The translations under genes and the position numbers were made by a program. A stretch of DNA of 20,710 nt from DATDOR01 sp035512695. GTDB taxonomy: Bacteria; Chloroflexota; Anaerolineae; Anaerolineales; JABWBV01. The number at the start of each line of letters is the position of its first letter. Positions within the stretch are counted from its first letter, which is position 1. The DNA lies in assembly GCA_035512695.1 (NCBI GenBank), contig DATKDL010000198.1, positions 1 to 20,710 on the forward strand. Reading direction: 5' to 3'. Below are positions 1 to 6,793 of the stretch, piece by piece. The notes below the pieces were generated by a model. That model had not been told where the DNA came from. It made no database searches and saw only the letters and a list, made by a program, of their open reading frames with translations.

Positions 1-126
1 CCCGCTCTGCACCCTCAATTTTCCCCTTTCTTGAGGCAAGTGCGAAACATGAGTTAATAAATCCAGTTTGGCGTTCGATGATAGCATGTCCGGGGGACTG
101 AGTCAATGTACGGACGACGGAGAGGG

Positions 127-132
127 TATAAT
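127..132 (+). promoter_or_regulatory. candidate -10 element upstream of selC
   Basis: A perfect TATAAT hexamer lies about 88 bp before the mature tRNA. No convincing -35 hexamer is found 16-19 bp upstream. A weaker TATCAT at 198-203 is closer to the tRNA and could serve instead. Apart from these, positions 1-220 show no ORF or RNA gene that I can support. Confidence 0.35.
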
Positions 133-220
133 CCTTTCGTCCTGTGAATTGGCAGTCCGGGGGTGTGTGGGGTTGGGCCGTACGAACGTCCTGCCCCTAT
201 CATCCCCATTCTGTTACTGA

Positions 221-314
221 GGGAGTGGTTGTGCCCCGGTGGGTGCCTCGGTCTTCAAAACCGGTGGCGGGCTGCGTTGCAGGCCGCGGTGGGTTCGACT
301 CCCATCCACTCCCG
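221..314 (+). tRNA. selC: tRNA-Sec (anticodon UCA), selC
   Basis: Selenocysteine tRNA, which is charged with serine, converted to Sec and delivered to UGA codons by SelB. The fold is read directly. An 8-bp acceptor stem pairs GGGAGTGG (221-228) with CCACTCCC (306-313), with discriminator G314. The 6-bp D stem (GTGCCC/GGGTGC) closes a 4-nt CGGT loop. The anticodon loop CTTCAAA spans 253-259 with TCA at 255-257. A long variable arm (about 267-287) has two 4-bp helices around a G/G mismatch. The T arm has the loop TTCGACT and a 5-bp stem that includes one wobble. The 8+5 acceptor/T-stem geometry, short D loop and long variable arm are diagnostic of bacterial tRNA-Sec. The E. coli tRNA shares the CTTCAAA loop and TTCGACT. 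CCA is not encoded. selA, selB and selD are not in this window. Confidence 0.95.
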
Positions 315-321
315 CTGTTCC

Positions 322-387
322 GTGTTCAGTGGTCAGTTTTCAGTGATCGCTGATCACTGAAAACTGACCACTGAACACTGAAAACTG
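322..387. repeat. long perfect inverted repeat built of CAGTG/CACTG words
   Basis: Arms 322-348 and 352-378 are perfect reverse complements (27 bp) around a 3-nt centre. Positions 379-387 then repeat part of the right arm (CTGAAAACTG). The element is made of reiterated words such as CAGTTTTCAG and CACTGAAAACTG. It begins 8 bp after the tRNA and ends immediately before the ATG at 388. No T tract follows, so it is not a classical intrinsic terminator. The low-complexity, palindromic make-up suggests a dispersed intergenic repeat family. Confidence 0.85.
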
Positions 388-1794
388 ATGACCCAAACCA
401 CCGACTACCACGAAATCATCTCCCGCGTCATGACCGTTCGGGAGGTCACCTGGGGAGATCCGAAGCGGGATTACATCGTCCGTTTCCGCGGCGAGTTGAC
501 GACGGATCCGCTGGATGTTCGCACCCGCCTGGCAGCGGCGCTGCAGCCCCTGCGGGTCTCGGCGATCCTGCAAACCGACGGTGAGATGCCGACCATCTTG
601 CTGGTCAACGATCCGATCACCCCCATCATCGCGGAGGTGCTCGAGATCGAAACGACCGATTGGGGCGATGATGATTCTCCGGTCATGGCCCGCTATTTGG
701 GCACCCTGACCCGTGATTCGGTCGCGGCCTACGATCATCTCGAAAAGACCCTCGCCGAGCGAAACCTGACCCCCCTTTTCCGCATCGAAGAAGGCAAACA
801 CGCCGTCGTCCTGCTGCGGGGGGTGAACCGGCCGCGCCGCTCCAATCCATGGACCAACCTGGTCTTGTTTCTCTTGACCCTTTTCAGCGTGATCGTCGTC
901 GGCGCCATCAACGAGGGCGTCAGCCCGCCGCCGGAGTCACTAAACGACGGCATGTTCAACAACTTGATTCAGTATTGGATCGCGGCCGCCCGGAACCCCG
1001 GTCCCGGTCTGCCGTTTGCCCTGAGCCTGCTTGCGATCCTGTTGGCCCACGAGTTTGGACACTACCTGGCCGGCCGCTGGCACAAGAGCCCCGTGACCCT
1101 GCCGTACTTTCTTCCGCTCCCGCTCCCACCATTTGGGACGCTCGGGGCGTTTATCCAGCTAAAAGCCGCACCGAAGAACCGGCGGGTTCTGCACGATATC
1201 GGGATTGCCGGACCGCTGGCGGGACTGGCGGTTGCGATCCCGATCCTGTTCTACGGGCTGAGCCTTTCCGAGGTGAACAGACTGCCACTGGATCCCGCCT
1301 CGATGGCCCTGGAAGGCAACTCGATCCTTTACGTCCTGATTAAATATCTCAGCTTTGGAGAACTGCTCCCCGCCCCGATCTCGTACGGCGATACGGATCC
1401 CATCATTTATTGGACCCGGTTTATCGTCACCGGCCAGCCGGTCCCGCTCGGCGGCCGGGACGTTTTCCTGCATCCGGTCGCGTTTGCGGGCTGGGTCGGT
1501 ATTCTGATCACGGGGCTCAATCTGATCCCGGCAGGCCAGCTCGACGGGGGCCACATGATCTACGTCCTGTTCGGACGGCGGGCGCGGCGGTTTCTCCCGT
1601 ACGTCCTGGTGGCGCTGTTCGCCCTCGGTTTCGTCTGGTCCGGGTGGTGGTTGTGGGCGTTCCTGATCTCGCTCCTCGGCCGCAACTACGCAGAACCGCT
1701 CGACCAGATCACGGAACTGGATCCGGTTCGCAAATGGATCGCCGTTTTCGGGATCATCGTTTTCCTGCTGGTCTTTATCCCCAGGCCGTTCTGA
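388..1794 (+). CDS. site-2 protease family membrane zinc metallopeptidase (M50)
   Basis: Intramembrane metalloprotease that cleaves substrates within or near the membrane. The first 150 residues form a soluble domain. About six hydrophobic segments follow (near 157-175, 205-222, 262-285, 362-382, 395-425 and 447-466). The zinc motif HEFGH is at residues 221-225 inside the second segment. The second metal motif, LDGGH, is at 385-389 in the context NLIPAGQLDGGH, with D386 as the expected third ligand. Both are hallmarks of family M50/S2P. The substrate is unknown. Neither an anti-sigma factor nor a PDZ domain is visible, which resembles the short EGY-like bacterial S2Ps. The ATG at 388 directly abuts the inverted repeat and has no Shine-Dalgarno. 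An in-frame ATG at 430 is the alternative start. The gene ends 18 bp before a bidirectional terminator. Confidence 0.9.
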   Translation: MTQTTDYHEIISRVMTVREVTWGDPKRDYIVRFRGELTTDPLDVRTRLAAALQPLRVSAILQTDGEMPTILLVNDPITPIIAEVLEIETTDWGDDDSPVMARYLGTLTRDSVAAYDHLEKTLAERNLTPLFRIEEGKHAVVLLRGVNRPRRSNPWTNLVLFLLTLFSVIVVGAINEGVSPPPESLNDGMFNNLIQYWIAAARNPGPGLPFALSLLAILLAHEFGHYLAGRWHKSPVTLPYFLPLPLPPFGTLGAFIQLKAAPKNRRVLHDIGIAGPLAGLAVAIPILFYGLSLSEVNRLPLDPASMALEGNSILYVLIKYLSFGELLPAPISYGDTDPIIYWTRFIVTGQPVPLGGRDVFLHPVAFAGWVGILITGLNLIPAGQLDGGHMIYVLFGRRARRFLPYVLVALFALGFVWSGWWLWAFLISLLGRNYAEPLDQITELDPVRKWIAVFGIIVFLLVFIPRPF

Positions 1795-1812
1795 GCGGGA
1801 GCAAATAGGAAA

Positions 1813-1871
1813 GAAATGGAAATCGAGCGCCCCGCCCGGCTCCGCCGGGCGGGGCGCTCGATTTCCATTTC
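1813..1871. terminator. bidirectional terminator, 28-bp perfect stem
   Basis: Arms 1813-1840 and 1844-1871 are perfectly complementary with a 3-nt centre (TCC). The core is very GC-rich (GCCCCGCCCGGC) and the outer stem is A/T-richer (GAAATGGAAATC). It lies between the convergent stop codons of the protease gene (1794) and the LysM gene (1883), so it likely terminates both. There is no long U tract, so termination would depend on stem stability or on Rho. Confidence 0.8.
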
Positions 1872-1882
1872 ACCCTAACCCG

Positions 1883-2833
1883 CTACGGATAGGCTTCCGC
1901 ATACACCAGCACCTGGTCGATATCCCCCGCCAGGCTGTAGACGACGGTTTCAAAATCGGACGGACCAGGCCCGGCGAGCTCAAGCACCCGCAGACCGACA
2001 ACCCGCCCCTCCACATCCATCGCAGCAATTCCGATCCGGAACGCCGAAACGGCGCGATCGTCCGGGCCCGCAACCATACCGCTGACCGGGGCGCTCGGTC
2101 CGTCCGGTTCGACCGTGTACTCCACTGAGACCGGGAGGTAGCGCGTATCCTCCGGCGGAACCGGGAGGGCGGATAGGACAAAGGCGGCTGCCGCCGCGTA
2201 ATCCGCTCCGGCCCCGGGGAACCAGGCCGCCAGCGGTATCACCAACCCCGGCGGGAGCAGGTTGACCGGCGGCAGCGCCGTACGCACACCGACCGCCTCC
2301 CCCGCAGCATCATAGACCGTCACCTGTACGCTCAAACCCTCGACGCGCTGCTCCCCGATGTTCTCAAACTGCAGGAAGCACCACAGGCTCCCATCCGCCG
2401 CAGGATAACAATCGACCGGACCGGCTGGAACGACGAAACCGACCGGGGTGGGGACCGCCGCGGCTGCCGCGGGGTTGTCGAGCAGCGGGATGATCAGTTC
2501 GTCGCCGATCGAGAGGAATTGCGGGTCGACCCCCGGGTTAGCCGCCAAAAGATCGGCGAGGGTCAATCCGAACCGGAAGGCGATCCCGAGCAACGTATCG
2601 CCTTCGACGATGGTGTAGCGATATGGCGTCGCCGTCGGAGTCGGCAGGGGGGTAGGCGAGGCGATGCGGCCCGGCGCAGGGGTCCGGGTCGCGCTCGTGA
2701 CCGCTGCAATGTACGGCGTCAGCGTGACACCCGGCGCGCCGGTGGCCGTCGGCTCGATGGGGCCGGGGGAGACGCACCCGGTCACGACAAGCCAGGTTCC
2801 CAATATAAGGAGGTAAGCGCGGCGGAACAGCAT
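1883..2833 (-). CDS. LysM-domain lipoprotein
   Basis: Predicted cell-surface lipoprotein of 316 residues. The N terminus has two arginines, a hydrophobic stretch and a lipobox ending VTGC, which makes Cys20 the likely lipidated residue. A Pro/Thr-rich linker (about 28-70, with words such as PTPLPTPTATP) leads to one LysM domain at about 72-117 (YTIVEGDTLLGIAFRFG, then NPGVDP and IGDELIIP), expected to bind peptidoglycan or related glycans. Residues 135-316 look like a beta-rich extracellular module of the kind that follows LysM in similar lipoproteins. I cannot name its fold with confidence. A TATAAT on the minus strand sits only 6 nt from the ATG, so the transcript may be leaderless. It is divergent from the TPR gene. 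Confidence 0.85.
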   Translation of the reverse strand: MLFRRAYLLILGTWLVVTGCVSPGPIEPTATGAPGVTLTPYIAAVTSATRTPAPGRIASPTPLPTPTATPYRYTIVEGDTLLGIAFRFGLTLADLLAANPGVDPQFLSIGDELIIPLLDNPAAAAAVPTPVGFVVPAGPVDCYPAADGSLWCFLQFENIGEQRVEGLSVQVTVYDAAGEAVGVRTALPPVNLLPPGLVIPLAAWFPGAGADYAAAAAFVLSALPVPPEDTRYLPVSVEYTVEPDGPSAPVSGMVAGPDDRAVSAFRIGIAAMDVEGRVVGLRVLELAGPGPSDFETVVYSLAGDIDQVLVYAEAYP

Positions 2834-2839
2834 CCGAAA

Positions 2840-2845
2840 ATTATA
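2840..2845 (-). promoter_or_regulatory. -10 element for the LysM lipoprotein gene
   Basis: TATAAT on the minus strand (ATTATA on the plus strand) ends 6 nt before the ATG at 2833. A start site at the usual distance falls on or next to the A of the ATG, predicting a leaderless mRNA. The -35 region, inside the divergent TPR gene start, is not consensus. Confidence 0.6.
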
Positions 2846-2851
2846 CAGCTA

Positions 2852-2860
2852 TGCTAAACT
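2852..2860 (+). promoter_or_regulatory. extended -10 element (TGCTAAACT) for the TPR gene
   Basis: TG-C-TAAACT ends 6 nt before the ATG at 2867, so transcription would begin at or beside the start codon. It is only 6 bp from the opposing -10 of the LysM gene. The same nonamer occurs upstream of the response regulator at 5090-5098. Confidence 0.55.
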
Positions 2861-2866
2861 CCGAAC

Positions 2867-4630
2867 ATGCCCACCGATCAGGCAATGCTGGACGAAGCGA
2901 TTTCGGCCGCACGGGCCGGGGACAAGATCCGGGCCCGTGATCTGCTCACCCGGCTGCTGCGGATCGACAAGGATTATCCGGAGCACTGGTTGTGGATGAG
3001 CGCGGTGGTTGAAACCCGGCAGGAGCAGATTTACTGTCTGCAGAACCTGCTGCGGGTCGATCCGGAAAGCGTCGTCGCGCGCCGCGGGCTGATCATGATG
3101 GGGGCGCTGGAAGCGAAACCGAAAGATGTGAACCCGGTCCCGCCGCACCGGCGGCAGGCCTGGTCGACGGCCGAGCTCGAGCTCGAACGCCCCCGTGGCC
3201 TGAAGGCGCTCATGGCCAACTCATTCCTCAAGGCGGCCGTCTATCTCACCGCCGGGATCCTGGCCATCGCTCTGATCGCAGCCGGCGTCGTCGGTCTCGG
3301 CGGCCGTCTGCCCGCCGCTCCCACCCCAAATTTCGCCCAGACCGCCGCCGCCGTCGGTTCCGTGATCACCCTCACACCCACCCTGACGCCCACCGCCACA
3401 GAGACACCGGAATTCCCCACCGAGACGCCCACTCCCAACGCCGCCACGCCGCTCGCATTCTATCTGGATGCAACGTACACGCCCACCCCGCTTTTCGTCG
3501 ACACGCCGCATCCGGAAACCCAGGCCTTTCGCCTTGGCCTGACCGCCCGCTTGAGAGGAGATTGGGATGCCGTCATCGACTACATGGGCCAGGCGCTCGA
3601 AATTGCGCCTGCAGCCGCCGATGTCTATTACTACCTGGGGGACGCCTACCTCCAACTCGACGACCCCGGCCCGGCGCTGGACGCCTTCGAGCAGGCGCTG
3701 CTCATCGATCCGTCGTTCGGCGCGGCCCACCTGGGCAAAGCCCTGGCGCAGCTCGCCCTCAACCCGGCGGAGGATGTGACCGGTGATTTTCAGGCGGCCG
3801 TCGAATTCGCCCCGGATTTCGACCTGGTCTATCTCGAACGCGCCCGGTATTATGTTTCCGCCGGAAACTACACCGCCGCGGCCGCAGATCTCGACCAGGC
3901 CGCGGCGCTGAATCCCGAGTCTCCCTTGATCCCTTATTTGCGGGCGATCATCTTCCAGGCGCAAGGGGATTTCGATGCCGCACTCGAATTCGCCTCCCGC
4001 GCCCACGCGGGCGATTTCACCCACCTGCCGACCTACCTGCTGATCGGTGAGATCCACCTGTCCATGGACGACCCGATCTCCGCCCGGACCTGGCTCGAAA
4101 CCTACGTCCGGTATCGTGAAAACGACCCGGCCGGTTTGAACTCGCTGGCCCGGTCATATTCCGGGACCGGAGAATACGGAAAAGCCCTGGAGATCTACGA
4201 CAGCCTGATCCAAATCGGCCTGGGCGACGCCGGGACCTATTATGGGCGTGGGCTGGCCCATCTCGAACTCGGCCAGCCCCAGGCCGCTTTGAGCGATCTA
4301 AACCAGGCTACTCGTCTCCGGCGGAACGATTTCGACATCAACCTGGCCCTCGGCCGGGCCCTGCTCGACCTGGACGACCCGGGCGACGCCTACGTCCAAT
4401 TCGATAACACCTTTGCGCTGGCGGAGACCGACCGGCAGCTGGCATTCATCCATTTCTATCGCGGCCTGGCGCTGAACGTCATCGTCGAAAACGGGGATGC
4501 AAGTTCAGCTCCCGCTGCGGTCCGTGACCTGAAGGCCGCCCTTATCCTGTCGGAGCACCTGCCGCCGGGGCTGGTCGCGGCGGCGGAGACGATGCTGGCA
4601 GAACTGAACGGGGGCACACCGGCACCTTGA
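2867..4630 (+). CDS. membrane-anchored TPR-repeat protein
   Basis: A 587-residue protein with no enzymatic motif, probably a protein-protein interaction scaffold across the membrane. Residues 1-95 form a helical, TPR-like cytoplasmic region (words such as AGDKIRARDLLTRLLRIDKDY). A single transmembrane helix lies at about 123-147. A Thr/Pro-rich linker occupies about 150-205 (TLTPTLTPTATETPEFPTET). From about 215 to 570 there are at least eight TPR-type units with the usual spacing, for example YYYLGDAYLQLDDPGPALDAF and YGRGLAHLELGQPQAALSDL. With no cleavable signal and a basic region before the helix, the C-terminal TPR block is inferred to face outward. The start is 33 bp from the divergent LysM start and has no Shine-Dalgarno. 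Shared promoter DNA hints at coordinated expression with the LysM lipoprotein. Confidence 0.85.
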   Translation: MPTDQAMLDEAISAARAGDKIRARDLLTRLLRIDKDYPEHWLWMSAVVETRQEQIYCLQNLLRVDPESVVARRGLIMMGALEAKPKDVNPVPPHRRQAWSTAELELERPRGLKALMANSFLKAAVYLTAGILAIALIAAGVVGLGGRLPAAPTPNFAQTAAAVGSVITLTPTLTPTATETPEFPTETPTPNAATPLAFYLDATYTPTPLFVDTPHPETQAFRLGLTARLRGDWDAVIDYMGQALEIAPAAADVYYYLGDAYLQLDDPGPALDAFEQALLIDPSFGAAHLGKALAQLALNPAEDVTGDFQAAVEFAPDFDLVYLERARYYVSAGNYTAAAADLDQAAALNPESPLIPYLRAIIFQAQGDFDAALEFASRAHAGDFTHLPTYLLIGEIHLSMDDPISARTWLETYVRYRENDPAGLNSLARSYSGTGEYGKALEIYDSLIQIGLGDAGTYYGRGLAHLELGQPQAALSDLNQATRLRRNDFDINLALGRALLDLDDPGDAYVQFDNTFALAETDRQLAFIHFYRGLALNVIVENGDASSAPAAVRDLKAALILSEHLPPGLVAAAETMLAELNGGTPAP

Positions 4631-4649
4631 GGATCTGTTTATGAAGTCC

Positions 4650-4678
4650 TTGCCCTCTCGCCGCTAAAGCACTATAAT
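4650..4678 (+). promoter_or_regulatory. promoter for the zinc-ribbon gene
   Basis: TTGCCC (4650-4655), a 17-bp spacer and a perfect TATAAT (4673-4678). The expected start is near 4685, giving a short 5' UTR before the ATG at 4718. It is among the best sigma-70-like promoters in the window. Confidence 0.65.
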
Positions 4679-4717
4679 TAAACCCGGTTTTTTTTCGAGT
4701 TAACCATCCGGTCCACC

Positions 4718-5053
4718 ATGCCAACATACACTTATCGCTGCGGAAATTGCGGCCACCATTTCGATCTATACCAGCTGTTCGACGAAGCTGACCCGAACGT
4801 GTGCCCGAGCTGTGGGATGGAGCACAGGCTCCAGCGCGTCTACAAACCGGTCGGCGTCGTGTTCAAGGGTTCGGGCTTTTACGCCACGGATAACAAGACC
4901 CGGTCCGGCGCCGCGCTCAACGGGAAACCCGCAGCCAACGGAACCGGGTCCGGTGAGGAAAAATCCGGGAAATCGGAGCCGAGCAAGGACTCGGGATCGT
5001 CCACAGATAATTCACCCCCAAGCAGCCCAACCGGCTCGCAGCCGGCCGACTAA
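4718..5053 (+). CDS. FmdB/CxxC-type zinc-ribbon small protein
   Basis: A 111-residue protein. The first 55 residues match the FmdB-family putative regulatory zinc-ribbon domain: MPTYTYRCGNCGH with C8 and C11, then CPSCG with C29 and C32, forming one four-cysteine zinc site, followed by the family-typical VYKPVGVVFKGSGFY. Residues 56-111 are a low-complexity, Ser/Gly/Lys-rich and probably disordered tail. Function in this family is poorly known; the name comes from a putative regulator of a formamidase operon. It has its own promoter and no clear Shine-Dalgarno. The tail is long compared with many relatives, in which the zinc ribbon makes up most of the protein. Confidence 0.85.
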   Translation: MPTYTYRCGNCGHHFDLYQLFDEADPNVCPSCGMEHRLQRVYKPVGVVFKGSGFYATDNKTRSGAALNGKPAANGTGSGEEKSGKSEPSKDSGSSTDNSPPSSPTGSQPAD

Positions 5054-5089
5054 ACGCTCCACGTTTTCCGGGCCTGAAATATTGAAACA

Positions 5090-5098
5090 TGCTAAACT
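5090..5098 (+). promoter_or_regulatory. extended -10 element (TGCTAAACT) for the response regulator
   Basis: TG-C-TAAACT, identical to the element before the TPR gene. No -35 match is evident. The predicted start near 5105 leaves a 5' UTR of about 65 nt. That UTR ends in the palindrome CTCCTCGAGGAG (5156-5167), which contains the ribosome-binding site. Confidence 0.5.
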
Positions 5099-5170
5099 AG
5101 TACTCGAGTAATGGGAAATTGGTACTGGTCAATATGAAGGAATAAAGACCGGGACCTCCTCGAGGAGAAC

Positions 5171-6547
5171 ATGTTTTCAGCCCTGCTGCGTGTTTTGATC
5201 GTCGAAGACCAGGCCACGGACCTGGAACTCACCATCCATTTACTGCGAAAAAGCGGTTTTGAGCCGGCCTGGCGCAATGTCCATGGCCGTTCGGAGTATT
5301 TAAAAGCGCTGGAGGATCCGCCCGACGTCATCCTGGCGGATTTCACCCTGCCCGGGTTCGATGCCCTGGAGGCACTCCGGCTCCTGCACGAACGTGACCT
5401 GGACATCCCGTTCATCGTCGTCAGCGGCACGATCAGTGAGGAGGTTGCCGTCGAATGCATGAAGCTCGGAGCCTCGGACTACCTTCTCAAGGACCGGCTC
5501 AGCCGGCTCGGGCCGGCGATCAGCCAGGCGCTTGAAAAGAAACGACTGCGCGATGAGCAGAAAGTATCCCAGGCCCAGCTGCGCTTGCTCTCTTCGGCCG
5601 TCGAGCAAAGCACCGAGGGGGTCGGGGTATCCGATCTGGACGGCAACCTGCTGTATGCCAACAAAGCGCTGGCTGCGATGCACGGCTATACGCAGGCAGA
5701 GCTGCGCAGCCGGCATGTGTCCCTTTTCTACAGCCCCGATTTCCTCCATCTGCTCGAGGCCGCACATAAGCAGGTCCTCCTGACCGGGGAATATACCGGC
5801 GAATTCCCACGCCTCGTCCGCGACCGGCCGGCCTTCCCCAGCCTGACCCATCTCTCCTTGCTGAAGAACGAACAAGGACACCCCACCGGAATCGTCCGGA
5901 CGGTCCGGGATATCAGCATCCAAAAACAGGCCGAACGAAAGATCCGCGATCTGCTGGAACACCTGCGCCTCTCAAACCGCGACCTCGCAGCCTCTTACGA
6001 TGCCACCCTCGAAGGCTGGGTCCGTTTCCTCGACCTGCGCGATCACGCCACGGAAGGCCACACAAAGCGCGTCGCCGATCTCACCCTGGCCCTCGCCGAC
6101 CGCATCGGCTACACCGCAGCCGATCGCATCCACCTGCGCCGGGGCGCCCTGCTCCACGACATCGGCAAAATGGGCATCCCGGACAGCATCCTTCAAAAAC
6201 CGGGCCCGCTCAACGATGAAGAATGGGAGATCATGCGCCGCCACCCGGACTTCGCCCACGAGATGCTCGCGCCGATCGGATATCTCCAGCCGGCGCTCGA
6301 TATCCCCAAACATCACCACGAAAAATGGGACGGATCCGGATATCCGGACAACCTTTCCGGCACAGAGATCCCGCTCGCAGCACGCCTGTTTGCCATCGCC
6401 GACGTCTGGGACGCGCTCAAATCCGACCGCCCATACCGCTCCGCCTGGCCGGAAGACCAGATCGTCGAATATTTCAAGGACGAAGCCGGGAAGCACTTTG
6501 ACCCGGAGTACGTGCCGGTGTTCCTGGATTTCGTTGCAAGTCGGTGA
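5171..6547 (+). CDS. response regulator with REC, PAS and HD-GYP domains (predicted c-di-GMP phosphodiesterase)
   Basis: A 458-residue cytoplasmic signalling protein. The receiver domain (about 5-120) has the acidic pair E12/D13, phospho-acceptor D57 (ILADFTLPGF), S85 and K107. A PAS domain follows at about 138-255 (STEGVGVSDLDGNLLYANKAL; ends in VRDISIQKQAE). A short helical linker leads to an HD-GYP domain at about 280-458, with HDIGK at 329-333 and HHEKWDGSGYP at 382-392, both metal-binding motifs of active c-di-GMP hydrolases. So phosphorylation and/or a PAS ligand probably controls c-di-GMP breakdown. The ribosome-binding site GAGGAG (5162-5167) lies 3 nt before the ATG. No histidine kinase gene is adjacent, so it is an orphan here. 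Confidence 0.9.
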   Translation: MFSALLRVLIVEDQATDLELTIHLLRKSGFEPAWRNVHGRSEYLKALEDPPDVILADFTLPGFDALEALRLLHERDLDIPFIVVSGTISEEVAVECMKLGASDYLLKDRLSRLGPAISQALEKKRLRDEQKVSQAQLRLLSSAVEQSTEGVGVSDLDGNLLYANKALAAMHGYTQAELRSRHVSLFYSPDFLHLLEAAHKQVLLTGEYTGEFPRLVRDRPAFPSLTHLSLLKNEQGHPTGIVRTVRDISIQKQAERKIRDLLEHLRLSNRDLAASYDATLEGWVRFLDLRDHATEGHTKRVADLTLALADRIGYTAADRIHLRRGALLHDIGKMGIPDSILQKPGPLNDEEWEIMRRHPDFAHEMLAPIGYLQPALDIPKHHHEKWDGSGYPDNLSGTEIPLAARLFAIADVWDALKSDRPYRSAWPEDQIVEYFKDEAGKHFDPEYVPVFLDFVASR

Positions 6548-6599
6548 AAAAAATCAGTGAAAATCAGGTTTTTCAGTTCAATCCGTGTTCTATAAATCG

Positions 6600-6608
6600 T
6601 GATATACT
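6600..6608 (+). promoter_or_regulatory. extended -10 element (TGATATACT) for the exporter leader
   Basis: TG-A-TATACT lies 53 bp after the response-regulator stop. The expected start is near 6615, so the transcript would include the leader ORF and terminator before the ABC genes. No convincing -35 hexamer is seen. Confidence 0.5.
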
Positions 6609-6639
6609 GACGCCCACCTGGTTAAGGACCCTCAAACCT

Positions 6640-6720
6640 ATGATCACCCCCAACCCGATCCCCCCGACCGATGCCTCCCTCACAGATGGCGGCTATCATC
6701 CATTAAAGCATAGGTGCTGA
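6640..6720 (+). CDS. candidate leader peptide of the ABC exporter operon (26 aa)
   Basis: A short ORF runs from ATG 6640 to TGA 6718-6720. It begins MITPNPIPPTD and ends GGYHPLKHRC. An AAGGA ribosome-binding site (6624-6628) is 11 nt upstream, and the ORF follows a promoter in the only leader of this size in the window. Its stop is 23 nt before an intrinsic terminator that precedes the exporter genes. That arrangement, together with the Pro-rich N terminus, suggests a regulatory leader peptide like those upstream of some multidrug ABC exporter genes. There is no homology evidence, and the ORF could be chance. Confidence 0.4.
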   Translation: MITPNPIPPTDASLTDGGYHPLKHRC

Positions 6721-6743
6721 TTCCTGATTGACCCTGTTTAACC

Positions 6744-6779
6744 AGTGCGTGAGGAACACACCTCACGCACTTTTTTTTT
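6744..6779 (+). terminator. intrinsic terminator / attenuator before the ABC exporter
   Basis: AGTGCGTGAGG (6744-6754) pairs perfectly over 11 bp with CCTCACGCACT (6761-6771) around a 6-nt loop, followed by nine Ts (6771-6779). It ends 14 nt before the ATG of the first ABC gene and lies downstream of the nearest promoter, which makes it a candidate attenuator rather than just the end of the response-regulator transcript. A leader segment, CTGGTTAA (6618-6625), is perfectly complementary to TTAACCAG (6738-6745) and could compete with the start of the stem. Confidence 0.8.
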
Positions 6780-6793
6780 GCACCGAGGACGAA

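Noticed and set aside
5111..5137. Tiny ORF (MGNWYWSI) in the leader of the response regulator, rich in aromatic residues.
   Set aside because: It has no ribosome-binding site and is followed by no terminator or competing hairpin. It is short enough to be chance.
5054..5170. Looked for a cyclic di-GMP riboswitch upstream of the HD-GYP gene.
   Set aside because: The conserved core sequences of the GEMM motif are not present, and the leader is too short.
6728..6793. An in-frame TTG start would extend the first ABC protein by 22 residues.
   Set aside because: The extension would be encoded by the terminator and its T tract. ATG 6794 has a good ribosome-binding site and fits the family start.
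6548..6793. Considered a T-box or metabolite riboswitch for the exporter leader.
   Set aside because: No T-box sequence or recognised riboswitch core is visible. The leader ORF with a terminator is the simpler reading.
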